Notes: generated by a model from the sequence alone, not told the origin. A stretch of DNA of 64,000 nt from Meconema thalassinum (GCA_946902985.2 OX336389.2:1015219441-1015283440), one strand, 5' to 3'; shown: positions 20,271-31,639, numbered from the stretch's first letter. Translations and numbers: made by a program.

Positions 20271-22955
20271 CTATTCATTCCTTAATAGGAAGTCTTTTGT
20301 TTTCCTCTTAAATGTTTTTATAGAGAAACTTTCCCTTATGCCTAATGGTAGCGAGTTGTATTCTTTTATTATAGAGGACATAATTCCTTTAGTTCCAAAT
20401 TTAATGGATTGGGAATGGCTGGTGAATATTTGATTTACTCCTCTTGTTGCATAATGATGAATGTCATTTGCATGGGTAAAATGGATGTGTGTGTGTATCA
20501 ATTTGTTTTCTAATTTGTATACAAATACTGTTGCTGACATAGCTATTTGTTTTTGCAGTGGCATAATTTTAGTTCTTGAGTATAATTCATTTGAGGGTGT
20601 GAGCCAAGGAAGTCCAAAGATAGATTTTATAGCACGTTTCTGGAGTATCTCAAGTTCTTTTATCAGCTCCTTCTTCCAATATCCCCATATGAAATTCATG
20701 TACATTAGATGTGAATGTATCAGAGCAAAGTATATATTTTTCAATTGTTGGCTAGTAAGACAGCTATATCTTAATCTGAAAATAATACCAATTAAAGGGC
20801 TGATTTTATGTTTTACAATTTCTACATGATTTTCCCAGGTTAGTGTACTATCTAGTGTGATACCCAAGTATGTTGCCGATTTAACCCTTTCTATTTCTTT
20901 GTTGGCTATGTTGACTATGTTTGTGGTCTCAATCTTGTATGATGGTTTATGGAAGAATAAATATTTTGTTTTAGTGATATTGATAACCATTTTGTGTGCT
21001 CTCAACCAATCCACCAGCTTATTGAGATCATAATTAATATTTAGCATAATTTCCTGTTCAGATGTTCCCAGATAGAGTATAAAAATATCATCTGCAAATA
21101 GTTTAAGCTTGCCTTTCAATTCTAATAATACTATGTCATTAATATAGGCCAAGAAAAGAATTGGTCCTAAGACAGAACCTTGAGGTACTCCTGTGTCAAT
21201 TCTCATTTGAGACCCTTTTACATTATCGATTGCAACATATTGTTTTCTGTTAGTGAGGTAGTTCTTAAACCAATCATGTGCCACTCCTCTGATGCCTGCA
21301 AATTCTAGTTTATTAAGGAGAATCTTATGGTTAACCAGATCGAATGCTTTTTGAAGGTCAATTAGTACACCAGCAGCTAGTTTGTTTTCATCTAATGCCT
21401 TTTCTACATCAGTTACTACTTCAAATATAGCACTATCAGCTCCTCTATTTGGAATAAACCCATATTGGCAGTTTGCAAAGTAATCATTTTTCATGAAGAA
21501 ATTCATAAGTCTTCGTTTAACAACGCTTTCTAGAACCTTGCTGATGGCAGATATAATATTAATGGGTCTGTAATTTGATGGGTGGGTTTTGTCTCCTTTT
21601 TTGTAGATCAGGACCACCCTAGAGACTTTACAGGCATCGGGAAATATACCAGTCATCAGTGAAAGATTTATTATTTTGACAAGATATGGTGTAAGGCCCT
21701 CAAGACACAATCGTAGCATGACATTAGTAGTGTTGTCCTCACTTATATTGTTTTTGTGTTTTAGGGAGTTTATAATTGATTGTATTTCATTAGCATTAGT
21801 AGGTAACATAAAGATTGTCTTAGTGCTAGTAGTATTTTTATAGCTTGCAATGTCCGAGGTAGAACCGTTTCCTTGATTTTCCCAAATACTGTTAGCAATA
21901 TTGACATAATATTTATTAATTTCATCACATATATTTTCCTTTTTTTCGACATTTGTGCCGTCGACTATAAGTTTGACAATTTCATTTTTCCCCTTCTTTG
22001 GCCTATTTAACATCTCATTAACAACACTCCACACTTCCCTCTGATTATTTGCATTTTGAATTTTTTGGTCAAAGTAGTTTCTTTGTAGGTTTCTCTTAAG
22101 TTTTGTAACTTGGTTGCTAATAATTTTATATTCTTCTAAAATTTCTGCAGATGGATTTTTAACTTTGGTTTTTGTATATATCTTATCTTTCCTGTGTATT
22201 AGTGCTAAAAGATCTTGTGTGATCCAGGGTTTTATTGGTGGGGCACTTGGCTCCTTATTCGTATATTTCATAGTACAGGCTTCTATTCCTTTATTAATAA
22301 AATCACAGAATTTATTGTAGTAGTCATTGATGTTAGTTTCATTGCATACAAATTCTTGAGTTATTAAATATTTATTAAGTTTTTTGTAGTTTATTTTATC
22401 CTTTTCTATTGGCCTATCATCACATATTGAGTTCCTGTTTATCTTTTTGTTTCTCATTTCACAGATTAGTAAATGGTGATCACTCAAATCATTATCAATA
22501 TTATAGACATTACATATTTTGTCACAGTCATTCACCAATACATGATCAATTAGAGTAGAGCTAGTTTGTGTTACACGAGTTGGATATTTTGTATTACATA
22601 AGACTAGACTGTATGATTTGACTAGGTTAATATGACTACTAGTATATCTGTCCCCAAATAATAGATCGATATTCATATCACCTAGTATTATAACAGGATT
22701 CGTTGAGTAAGAACTAATAATTACTTCGAGATCAGTTAGAAAGTGTGGAATGTTGCTTTTATGAGGGTTATAAGCAGTGATTATATTGTATTCTTGATGG
22801 CCTTTTCTCACAGTAATGTGCAGTATGCTGTGGGTGGAATTTATTTCCTTTACAAGGGTACTGCTACATTTGTTTGAAATATACAAAGATACTCCCCCTC
22901 CAGCTTGCTTTCTAACTATGTGATATGCAACATATTTCTTAATATTGAAAAACAT
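20271..22955 (-). CDS. LINE-B endonuclease/reverse transcriptase, uninterrupted
   Basis: 894 codons from the ATG at 22955; the frame is open 5' of it as well, so the true start is missing through truncation. Endonuclease blocks: AGGGVSLYISN, VIILGDMNIDLL, TLIDHVLVND and LSDHHLLICE. Reverse transcriptase blocks: VSRVVLIYKKGDKTHPSNYR, CQYGFIPNRGADSA, GVLIDLQKAFDLVNHKIL, DTGVPQGSVLGPILF and the catalytic KLKLFADDIFILY. Overall order and the PQGSVLGPILF/FADD motifs fit the jockey/CR1 group. Such an enzyme nicks target DNA and primes reverse transcription there. It lies in the same sense as the phafin gene. No stop or frameshift over 2.7 kb implies a recent insertion. Confidence 0.9.
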   Translation of the reverse strand: MFFNIKKYVAYHIVRKQAGGGVSLYISNKCSSTLVKEINSTHSILHITVRKGHQEYNIITAYNPHKSNIPHFLTDLEVIISSYSTNPVIILGDMNIDLLFGDRYTSSHINLVKSYSLVLCNTKYPTRVTQTSSTLIDHVLVNDCDKICNVYNIDNDLSDHHLLICEMRNKKINRNSICDDRPIEKDKINYKKLNKYLITQEFVCNETNINDYYNKFCDFINKGIEACTMKYTNKEPSAPPIKPWITQDLLALIHRKDKIYTKTKVKNPSAEILEEYKIISNQVTKLKRNLQRNYFDQKIQNANNQREVWSVVNEMLNRPKKGKNEIVKLIVDGTNVEKKENICDEINKYYVNIANSIWENQGNGSTSDIASYKNTTSTKTIFMLPTNANEIQSIINSLKHKNNISEDNTTNVMLRLCLEGLTPYLVKIINLSLMTGIFPDACKVSRVVLIYKKGDKTHPSNYRPINIISAISKVLESVVKRRLMNFFMKNDYFANCQYGFIPNRGADSAIFEVVTDVEKALDENKLAAGVLIDLQKAFDLVNHKILLNKLEFAGIRGVAHDWFKNYLTNRKQYVAIDNVKGSQMRIDTGVPQGSVLGPILFLAYINDIVLLELKGKLKLFADDIFILYLGTSEQEIMLNINYDLNKLVDWLRAHKMVINITKTKYLFFHKPSYKIETTNIVNIANKEIERVKSATYLGITLDSTLTWENHVEIVKHKISPLIGIIFRLRYSCLTSQQLKNIYFALIHSHLMYMNFIWGYWKKELIKELEILQKRAIKSIFGLPWLTPSNELYSRTKIMPLQKQIAMSATVFVYKLENKLIHTHIHFTHANDIHHYATRGVNQIFTSHSQSIKFGTKGIMSSIIKEYNSLPLGIRESFSIKTFKRKTKDFLLRNE

Positions 22956-23010
22956 TTTTGTTTGTTCTGTTAACCAATTTTCTGAGATTGCTAGGACATC
23001 TACACCTTTG

Positions 23011-24160
23011 TCAGGATCAAATTCTTAGTATGAGCCATGTTATTGAGAAATGCTACGAGAGGAATAGACAGCTGTGTTTGTCTTTCGTAGATCTAGAGAA
23101 GGCATATAGTACCCAGGGAGAAGATGTTAAGCATCCTGAGGGATTATGGTAGCCAGGGAAGACTGCTACAGGCAATCAAAAGTATGTTGATAATCAGGCC
23201 GCAGTGAGTGTTGATGGTAGGATGAGTTTGGTTCAAGGTTGGTACAGGAGTAAGGCATGGCTGTAATCTCTCACCATTACTGCTTATTTTAAATATGAAC
23301 CATTTTCTGAATGGCATAAACTGGCTATGTGGGATTCAATAAGGTAAAAACCAGGTAAGCAGTCGGGCATATGCTGATGACCTGGTAGTAATGGCAGACT
23401 CGGTCGTAAGCTTGCATGCCAACGTGTTAAAATTTGAACATATATGTAGGGAGTATGGTATGAAGATCAACATTTGAAAGACGAAGGTTATGTCGGTAGG
23501 GAAGAAACACAAGAAAATAGAATGTCAGGTAGGAGGAACTAAATTGGAGCAGGTAGAACATTTGAAGTACTTGGGCTGTGTATTCTCTCAGGATGGTAGT
23601 ATGGAGAAGGTAACAGAGTCAAGGTTTAGAGAGGCCAATGTGGTGAGTTCTCAGTTGCGATCTACAGTATTCTGCAAGAAAGAAGTTAGTGTAGCGACGA
23701 AACACTCCATACATCGCTCGGTATTTAGACCAACCTTGATGTATGGAAGTGAGAGATGGGTAGATTCAGAATATCTGACACATTAGCTAGAAGTAACTGA
23801 TATGAGGGTAGCACGAATGATTGCTGGGACAAATAGATGGGAGCATTGGGAAGAAGGTTAATTTAAAAATGAACACGTTAGATGAAGCTGTTCATATGAA
23901 CCGACTCAGATGGTGGGGTCATGTGAAGAGAATGGGGAAGGAGAGATTACCCAAGAGGTTAACGAGTTTGGCTGTGAGAGTAAGAGAAGTAGGGGTAGAC
24001 CTAGGAGGTGATGGTTAGATTCAGTGTTGAACCATTTCAAAGTGAGGGATATAGAAGCAGAGTAGGCCGCATTGCTAACTGCTAATAGGGCATCATGGAG
24101 GAGACTTGTTCGTGAACAGAGGCTTCCAGACTGGACACTGAAAGGCCAAACAGTCTCAAA
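23011..24160 (+). pseudogene. LINE-A copy 1, reverse transcriptase part
   Basis: Continuation of LINE-A after LINE-B: ILSMSHVIEKCYERNRQLCL, LSFVDLEKAYST, VSVDGRMSLVQ, then YADDLVVMADSV-like sequence near 23370, EQVEHLKYLGCVFSQDGS, and a C-terminal RLRWWGHVKRMGKERLPKRL. The last recognisable piece is WRRLVREQRLPDW near 24100. Several frameshifts and stops make it non-functional. Confidence 0.75.
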
Positions 24161-24164
24161 TGAA

Positions 24165-24645
24165 AATGTATGTATGCAACAGAATTTCAATTTGACTCAA
24201 TACCTGAGAGAAGTGATCTCAGCAATGTACTCTCAGTGTAACAAAGATACAAGTTTTAAAAATGATTTAAGAAGGAATTTATTAAATTATTGGAATAAAT
24301 TTCAGCAAGAGAAGAAATGATCCATAAGCCAAATACCCAGATTGGGGAACAAAGGTCTAATCAAGATGTTTTCAACACAAGCGAGTTATGCCCCATAATC
24401 AGACAACCATGTTAGCGAAACGGGCAACTCCGCTAGTGATAAACTTAGAAGCTGAAACAATACCTCAACCTAACCCTGAGGTAGCACCTGTATCAGAATC
24501 ACCCTGTTGCGTCATGAAATCACCAATAATTGTTCCCCCTGCTGGAACTCAAATGCGCAGATCTGGGTGTATCAGTCGACCTCCAGTTAGACTGAATTTA
24601 AATATTTCTAACGAGTAAATTATTGTCATTGAAGTGGGGGAAGAG
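24165..24645 (+). pseudogene. LTR-retrotransposon 3' coding remnant
   Basis: Two frames: 24170-24320 (NLTQYLREVISAMYSQCNKD...) and 24388-24618, the latter ending RRSGCISRPPVRLNLNISNE. A basic, Pro-rich RRSGRISRPP-type ending is common at the C-terminus of LTR-element pol proteins. A polypurine stretch AAGTGGGGGAAGAG then abuts an LTR start at 24646-24648. Only the 3' tip remains; superfamily not determined. Confidence 0.5.
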
Positions 24646-24834
24646 TGTGATGTAATATGTATCATGAGTTCAACAATGGGTATCAATAATAGTATGTGTA
24701 AATTGTAAATGTTGGTAATACATCTTACCGGTTGTGTCTTTCAAATAAAGAGTTGATTGCAAATGGACAAGATTGAAGGAATCATTACACTAAAGAAATA
24801 GGATTTAAATAAAAGGACACTGAGGATAGTAATA

Positions 24835-26317
24835 ATGATGATGATAATTGTTGTTTTAAGGGGCCTAACATCGAGGTTATCGGCCCCTAATGATCTGGGT
24901 GATAGAGAAAATGAGAATGAAATGGAAACCAGAACGAAAATTATGTGAGACGGAAAATACGTACAAAGAGAAACTCAGATGGAAACAACTCACAATATGG
25001 TCTTACAAAAGGGAATTTAGAACGAAAAGATTCACAAAAAGAATAGATTGAAAAAGACCCACAAAACGTAGGCTAGATTCAAAATACGTACAAAATGCAA
25101 TGTAGCGTCGAAATACTTACAAAATGCAACTGAAATTCAAAATACTTACAAAATGCAAATGAGATGGAAAATACGTAAAAAATGCAACTGAGGTTCAAAA
25201 TACTTACAAAATGCAATTGAAATTGAAAATACACAATGCAATTCAGATTGAAATAGGCCCTATCCCAGTTCCAATCCAAATTATTCACAAAGTGCAATTG
25301 AAATTCAAAATATTTACAAAATGCAATTGAAATTGAAAATGCTTACAAAATGTACGGTAGATTCAAACGACTCATGTGGATTGACAATACTTACAAAATG
25401 CAATTTAGATTGGAAATACTTGACAAAATGTAATTTAGATTCAAAATACCCACAAAATGCAATTGAGAATCAAAATATGTGCAAAATGCCCACCAAACAA
25501 AATGCAATTTAGATTCAAAATTCGTGCGAAATGCGGTTTTGGTTGAAAATACTTACAAAATGCAATTGAAATTCAAAATACTCACTAAAAGGCCCATCTA
25601 CCTGCATTGAAAGACTTACTAAAAAGCAATTTAGATTGTTAATCTTTACAAAATGCAATTGAGGTTGAAAACAATCGCGAGATGTAATTTAGATCGATAA
25701 AACTTACAAAATGCAACGTAGATCAAAAATGCCGTAAAAAAAATCGCTAAAAGGGAATTTAGATACACGGTGAACCAAGTAACAAAAACAGTGCAGGAAT
25801 CTTAAAGAGAAAAGGAAATATAAGGAAAAGAGGAGAGGAGAGGGGAGGGGAGAGAGCAGAGGGTCCGCCCCAAAGGTAAGGGACAAAAGTGGAAAACGGA
25901 CCCAGCTCAGGAATCCCTCGGGGTCGCCAACTCCCGAACTCACCAGCCGGAGCCCCTGAGGGTGTAGGATTATCTAGGGTGCACCAGAAGTGGTGGGGCT
26001 ACATACACCCTGCCTCCTTAAGGGCCTTGAGCACAAGGTAGGAGGTAAAAGGAAAAGAAAAAGAAGGCTGACCCCTCACAGAAGGAGGGTATCAGGAAAG
26101 ATGAGACAAGGGCCAATTAAGGCGGGAAAGTGAAAGACTCCCCAGACCTCGGATAACCTAATACCGTCGGGGTCGGAAGAGAACAAGAGTTGACCAAGGG
26201 AGGTCGACAGGAAAGAAGACTGAGAGGAGCCCGGCACAAGTAAGTGGAAGCAATGCCGGACTCAGCTGGGGTCCCGTGGTCGCCAACCCACGTCCCACTA
26301 GATGTGAGCCCCTGAGG
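24835..26317 (-). mobile_element. Element M copy 1: non-coding retroposon with 29-bp repeats
   Basis: It is flanked by a 13-bp direct repeat GAGGATAGTAATA (24822-24834, 26318-26330), so it moved as a unit. Read on the minus strand: two related GC-rich modules (26230-26317 and 25877-25960, both with CCCTCAGGGGCTC and TTGGCGACC); a purine-rich stretch; a degenerate 29-bp minisatellite (24955-25735); a hairpin (GGGGCC/GGCCCC, 24860-24893); and a (CAT)n tail. No ORF on either strand has recognisable coding content. The tail and target duplication fit LINE-mediated retroposition in trans. A second copy lies at 61553-63976. I do not recognise this family. Confidence 0.75.
24955..25735 (-). repeat. 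29-bp degenerate minisatellite of element M
   Basis: Consensus on the plus strand is roughly AAAATGCAATTGAAATTC followed by AAAATACTTAC. Roughly 25 units differ by a few bases each. On the minus strand many units contain GTAAGT, the consensus 5' splice-site hexamer, followed by ATTTT. Several units are shortened or have lost the hexamer. Confidence 0.85.
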
Positions 26318-26529
26318 GAGGATAGTAATAAAAAACATAACTAATGAGGTACGGGGAACTATGAGAATGGAGTTGGGGTAAACCTTGTTACACATAATAA
26401 TGAACACATGATACATATTACATCACTATGTATTGTCAATAAGTGGGAATGTTATAGTGTCTTAACATTTGGAAGCTGAGATGTGCTGAGGAAGAGTCTA
26501 TGTCAATTCGAAACTTGTCCACAGGAGTG

Positions 26530-26553
26530 TTAATAATAATAATAATAATAATA
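26530..26553 (+). repeat. (AAT)n microsatellite
   Basis: Eight AAT units lying directly 5' of LINE-C. Confidence 0.95.
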
Positions 26554-29500
26554 AAAACGCCGCTATTGCCGGTCCCAAGCCCGGGGCCTCATCTCGCAAG
26601 CGATTAGGAAGGAGGAGGAGGAGGAGGAGTAACACCTCGTTAAAAAACCTGGGTCTATCTGGCTCCAGATGGTAGCGCCTTGTAAGAGCCCCTGCCTAGG
26701 ATTACTAGGTGAAACTTGGTCAACGGTACTGATAGCGGAAGAGGAATCTTGGATTCCCAACAGTAGATGGAGCGGAAGAGCCTGGTGGTCTCAACACCAA
26801 CACAAAATTCCAAATCCAAAAGAGTTTGTTCCCAGATTGGGCCTTTGGTCAGCGTCTGTTTCCCAGGTTAGGGGCGGCTGAGAATAACCTCCAGGGCTCC
26901 TTGGTTGTAAATTCGTGGCTCTAGAAAGTCACCTACAAGAAATTATCAATCGTGGAAGATTGTGAAGAGTGTGAGGTACCTAAGTACCTCAGGTGCACAA
27001 GAGTGCACAAGCAGACATTCGGATTCTGGGGAGTCTGCATCATTACACAGAGACGAGTCGGAGCATCTTGGAACCTCAAACAAGATGAAGTTTAGAAGAC
27101 CTAATTACATGGCTACATTCAATGTAAATTCTCTTTTACAAACAGGAAAATTAAAACATCTTACTGACACCCTCAAAAGCCACAATATTATCATAGCGGC
27201 TCTCCAAGAGACAAGATTCTTGGATGAAAACTGTTTTGATTCTCAAGGATTCAGAATTTACAAAGGAAAAGTAAGCAAAAGAATAATGAAGAACACACCA
27301 CACCTTGGCACTGGATTCATAATAGCCAAAAACATTTTGGATTCTATTATTAGCTTTGAATCACAATCTGAAAAACTTTCAACTCTTACTTTTAAATCTG
27401 CTAATAGAATATATTCCGTTGTAAATGCACATGCCCCCATAAACGAAGACAATAAAAAGAACAAAGAAAAGGTAGAAATCTTTTGGGACCAATTAGATGA
27501 TGTTATCCAAAACATTCCGGGAAAAAATGTCATACTTATGGGGGACTTTAATGCCCAAGTAGGGAAAGAAAAGAAGTACAAAAACATTGTCGGGAAGTAC
27601 CCGGCACATAATAGGACGAACCAAAACGGTGTTAGACTAATAGAACTTTGCCAAGCTCATGCCATGATCTTAAAATCCACATCTTTCAAGAAATTAACAA
27701 AGGAAACAAAACATGCATCTCACCCATCCCGCTCTTAGGAGAATTTCAATTAGATCATGTAGCGGTTAAGAGGAAATTTAATAAAGAAATACAAAATGTC
27801 AAAGTACTCAGGGGTGCAAACTTAAATTCTGATCACTATCTTTCTAAAATAAAACTCAGAATCATCCCCATTAGGAAAATCTGCAATAACAGACTTAAAC
27901 ATAGGAAATACGATCCTGAAAAGATAATGAACTCAAAAGAGTTTTCAATCGCCACTGCAGATTTACAAAACCATGGCTGGGATCAAATAAAAGAAAGTCT
28001 AATAATAAAAGCAGAACAACTTGCTCCACTAACTAAAATCAAAAAACATGCATGGTGGACGGAAGAGTGTGATAGTCTCATTGAACTAAGAAGGAAAGCA
28101 TGGCACCAGTGGCAATCACAGAGGAACTACCATAACAGACAAAATTTCTTAAACGTTACAAAATTAGTGACTAAAAATCTTAAGAGAATCAAAAAAGCTC
28201 GAGATGATCACATACTTATGCAAATTAATGAAGACCTTCACAGAAACAATGTACGAAACTCTTATAAGAATTTTAAGAAGAAATTGACGAAGTACAATCC
28301 CTCAATTCTACAAGTCCAGGATAAAGAAGGAAATGTTGCCCATAACAACAAAGGCAACTGCAAAGTATTAGCAGAATATTTCGATAATCTCCTTAACTGT
28401 GAGGAACCCACAGAAAAGATGGACTTTCATATATCCTCATCAACCGAGCCTGACTCAGATCCTCCAACCATTGAGGAACTCCATTCAATAATATCGAATC
28501 TTAAGAATTATAAGGCTTCAGGACAAAATCAAATCACAGCTGAAGTTGGGAAGAATGTTAACGAAAATGCTCTACTGTCTCTCAGAAATATCTTTGAAGA
28601 AATTTGGATACATGAAAGAATCCCGGATGACTGGAAAACAGCCCTTATACATCCACTTCATAATAAAGGATACAAAACAGACCCTAACAACTACAGAGGG
28701 ATATCTCTCCTTGACGTAACATACAAAATGTTCTCCACAGTCTTACTACACAGGGCAGAACCTCAACTAGACCATCAACTTGGGGAATACCAGGCGGGTC
28801 TCAGAAAGGGCGATCCTGTCTGGAACAAATTATCAACCTCAAACACATCATGAACTACCAAAAATCACGGGCTAAATCGTGTGTTATCACTTTCATTGAC
28901 TTCCAAAAGGCATACGACTCTATAGATAGGGAATCCTTATTCTCGGTCCTGAAAGAACTAGACCTCGATAACAAAACTACAAACCTAATCAGAGAAACAC
29001 TAATACATTCTCCAAAGTTAAATTCATGGGGGAACTCTCCACCCCTTATGAGATTAAAACAGGTGTACGGCAAGGAGATAAGACTTTCCCCACTGCTATT
29101 TAACTGTGCCCTCGAAAAAGTAGTCAGAGAGTGGAATGTGAAGACCCACAGTGGAATCAGAATAGCAACTAAAAACAAAGGCATTAACGTAAATTGTTTA
29201 GCTTTTGCTGACGACATGGCCTTACTAGCTGAGACATGGGAAGAAGCCAAGGAACAGATCCTCGAACTCCAGAGGCAAGCATTAAAAATGGTTCTCAAAA
29301 TCTCAGTTGAAAAGACCAAAATAATGACAAACAAAAAAAGCTTCAAGTAGGCAAACAATACATCAAAGATTTCAAATATCTTGGGGAAATGCATCAGCTG
29401 GAATGCGCTAGAGAAAAAGGCAATGGAATCTAGGAGAAATAAAGTTGAATTGGCCTTCCAATTTAAGAAGGACACTTATAACAAGAAGTCTCTCTCCTGG

Positions 29501-30002
29501 AATACCAAGATAAGACATTATAACACGGTAATTAAACCAAAAGCCTTATAAGAAGCCTAAGAATTGTCTCTCACCACCCAGGGACCGCTTGAAAGGCTGG
29601 AGGTCAAGGAAAGAAAGATATTACGCAAAATCTTAGGCCCCAAATTTCATAACAAATTAATCCATGTCAAGAACTAAACTCTTTACCAAAAGACTGAAAA
29701 ACTCCCCGACACAATAAAAAAAACGGAAAATTGATTTTTATGGGCACATCCTCTGTATGAATTCAAATAGACTAACCAAAAAGATCTTCGACTACTTTCG
29801 TAATAAAAAAACAAAACCTCTTCGGTTTAAGGAAACTGAGAAAGACCTTTTAGAACTCCAAATTACAGACACCATGCTCATGGACAAAACAGCCCAAAAC
29901 CATCACCAAGGATAAGAAACAACGGTTCCAAGTTAAAATCAAACAAAAGGGTACGATCCACATCTCTGCCGAAGAAAGGGAAGCAAGATCTCAAAGGATG
30001 AG
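26554..30002 (+). mobile_element. LINE-C, near full-length, mutated
   Basis: Begins with a GC-rich leader (CGCCGCTATTGCCGGTCCCA) containing a (GAG)n run at 26612-26628 and a 5' UTR of about 500 bp, then endonuclease and RT frames up to about 29700. Its 3' part ends where a reversed LINE-D fragment begins (30003). The family type is the endonuclease-RT class often mis-annotated as craniofacial development protein 2. Confidence 0.75.
27086..29348 (+). pseudogene. LINE-C endonuclease/reverse transcriptase, 3+ frameshifts
   Basis: The likely start is ATG 27086 (MKFRRPNYMATFNVNSLL), with an open frame upstream from 26962. Endonuclease motifs: ALQETRFLDEN, VVNAHAPINEDN, VILMGDFNAQVGKE. A frameshift near 27690 leads into FQLDHVAVKRKFNK and AWWTEECDSLIELRRKAW, then RT blocks PDDWKTALIHPLHNKG and NNYRGISLLDVTYKM. 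A further shift near 28830 gives CVITFIDFQKAYDSIDRESL, a shifted GVRQGDK segment at about 29060, and CLAFADDMALLAETWEEAKE (catalytic FADD). The stop at 29348 precedes degenerate C-terminal sequence. All motifs are present but spread over several frames, so the copy is dead. Confidence 0.8.
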
Positions 30003-30350
30003 GCAATCATCATCATCTTGCACAGTTTCCAGCCACTGGCCGGGTCTGTTTGGAACACAAGCCTCTCTAACGTCTTCTGTCTTCCCACCATCTCTCAGCC
30101 TCCACCCTTGTCCAGTCTTCTCCTCACTTCTTCACGCTTTCTTCCACCCCCTTCAGCCACCTGTCTCTCGGTCTCCCTCTTGGTCACTTTCCTTCCCACT
30201 TCGTCTCGTGTATCCTCCTGGGTATCCTCTTCTCCTCCATTCGTTTTACATGTCCATACCATCTAAGTCTAGATTTCTCTATACCATCCTGTAATGGTTC
30301 CTCCTTCATTAATTCTCTGGTCCTCTCATTTCTTATTCGGGCAATACTGG
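30003..30350 (-). pseudogene. LINE-D 3' fragment (diverged)
   Basis: Minus-strand sequence matches the C-terminal and 3' end of LINE-D (59622-61110), including CAAACAGACCCGGCCAGTGG and the (GAT)n tail at 30006-30020. More diverged than the two copies at 59-63 kb. Plus-strand open frames here are shadows. Confidence 0.75.
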
Positions 30351-31639
30351 GCTAAAATGAAAGCTCAAAACAATAAAAAATGATTTACCGGTATTTCATA
30401 TACCCCAAAGTTGGGTGAAACAAATAAAGAATAATAATAATAAAGTATGGACCAGGTGGAAAAATCAATAGATTCATATTAAAGAACATTGTTGAATTTA
30501 GAGCAATTTGTGGAGAATCTTCAATCACTAATGGCTATTCGCTGAAAAACATTTTAAAATGGATAAAACTAGACTGTTTCACCGTGTATTGCCCTGCAAA
30601 ATTTTATGATTTAAAGGAAATTGAAGCATGCAGCAGTATTAAGGGTCTATGTTACATCCGGCGTGTTTCGAGTTATGAGCTTGAAAAGGTTTGAAAGCTT
30701 CAGTATGCCTGGCAGTAGGCCAGCTGCATATATAATCAATGCTGTGACAGCAGCCGGGGCTTCCCGACCCGCTGTTTTGCTATCAGTAGAAGCTAGTTTT
30801 CTAGCCTGTCTCATCTCGATCCGCCCAACATGCGGCCCCTGCAGGGCTCTGTCATTTAAGGACCTCACAGTAGTCATGATTGTTTTAGGACGTGGAACAT
30901 CGAAGTCATCTGCTCTTATTTTCTAGTGCAGGTATCGAAAATCATTTCTGAACAGGAATATCGTACTGATATTCTATGGAACCGGTTTTGGTGGAAGTTG
31001 ATAAACCAGTACCATGAACTAAATATTCTGGTACATAAATCCACGTTTTATTCATGTATTGTAGATAGCACCCGATCATGTGGCTTTTGGACACATGTTT
31101 TCCAGTGTTGGAGGTCTGTTGATGCGAGTTATCTTGAGCAACAATGAAAGCCTTTGTAGAGCAAACACTAGTATGATAGTAAGACCATTTTGCTATCTCA
31201 ACATATTTTTATGTTTACCGTCTAAAATGACTACCCACAATATTTGGATATTGAGTATTGAATTTGAAATTGTTGCTTAAGAAAACTTTTTCCCCAAGCT
31301 CATAATTTGCTTGATTAATGTTTGTTGTTTATATGATTCTTAAAAATTTATTTTACTTTAAACATCTACTGTTAGTTGCTGGAATCTTTAGCCGCACAGA
31401 AAGGCAAACAACTGGTTACGCTGTGCTGTACTCATAATATGGAGAACTAGCCAAGGAACACAACTGTACAGACATATGCCCTGTCACACCTTAACACAAT
31501 ACTTATCAATGAGTGTATTCACACCAATGCAAACAGGCTAACTGTCCCTCTCTCTCCCATGGGAGATACAACTGTGCTATCACTTTACCATGGCTAAATA
31601 TTCCAGCAACTAAAAGTATTTGCTACTCACTGCAGCATA
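30351..31639. other. Intronic, no gene seen
   Basis: AT-rich. Near 30860-30920, TGATTGTTTTAGGACGTGGA then GTCATCTGCTCT is distantly similar to the hairpin-tail insertion at 16512-16612. Confidence 0.45.

Larger units (their letters stand above)
20054..23010 (-). mobile_element. LINE-B, 5'-truncated non-LTR retrotransposon inside LINE-A
   Basis: The minus-strand element splits LINE-A: LINE-A similarity stops at GGATGTCA (20053) and resumes at CAAATTCTTAGT (about 23008). The 3' end has a short UTR and a (TAAA)n tail. The 5' end begins inside the endonuclease domain (frame open upstream of the first ATG, with FDPDKGVDVLAISENWL). No clear target duplication was found. Confidence 0.85.
24648..26425 (+). 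mobile_element. LTR (about 280 bp) split by element M
   Basis: Starts TGATGTAATATGTATCATG (24648) and ends with the exact inverse at 26407-26425. Removing element M and one copy of its target duplication leaves an LTR of about 280 bp. A polypurine tract precedes it. A possible AATAAA polyadenylation signal (AAATAAAGAG) lies near 24744. The 19-bp perfectly inverted LTR tips are unusually long. Confidence 0.6.

Noticed and set aside
24955..25735. CRISPR array
   Set aside because: Units are degenerate and contiguous with no unique spacers, in a eukaryotic context.
27258..29475. Minus-strand ORFs of 109 and 206 codons
   Set aside because: Antisense shadows of the LINE-C endonuclease and RT, with hydrophobic composition arising from the complement.
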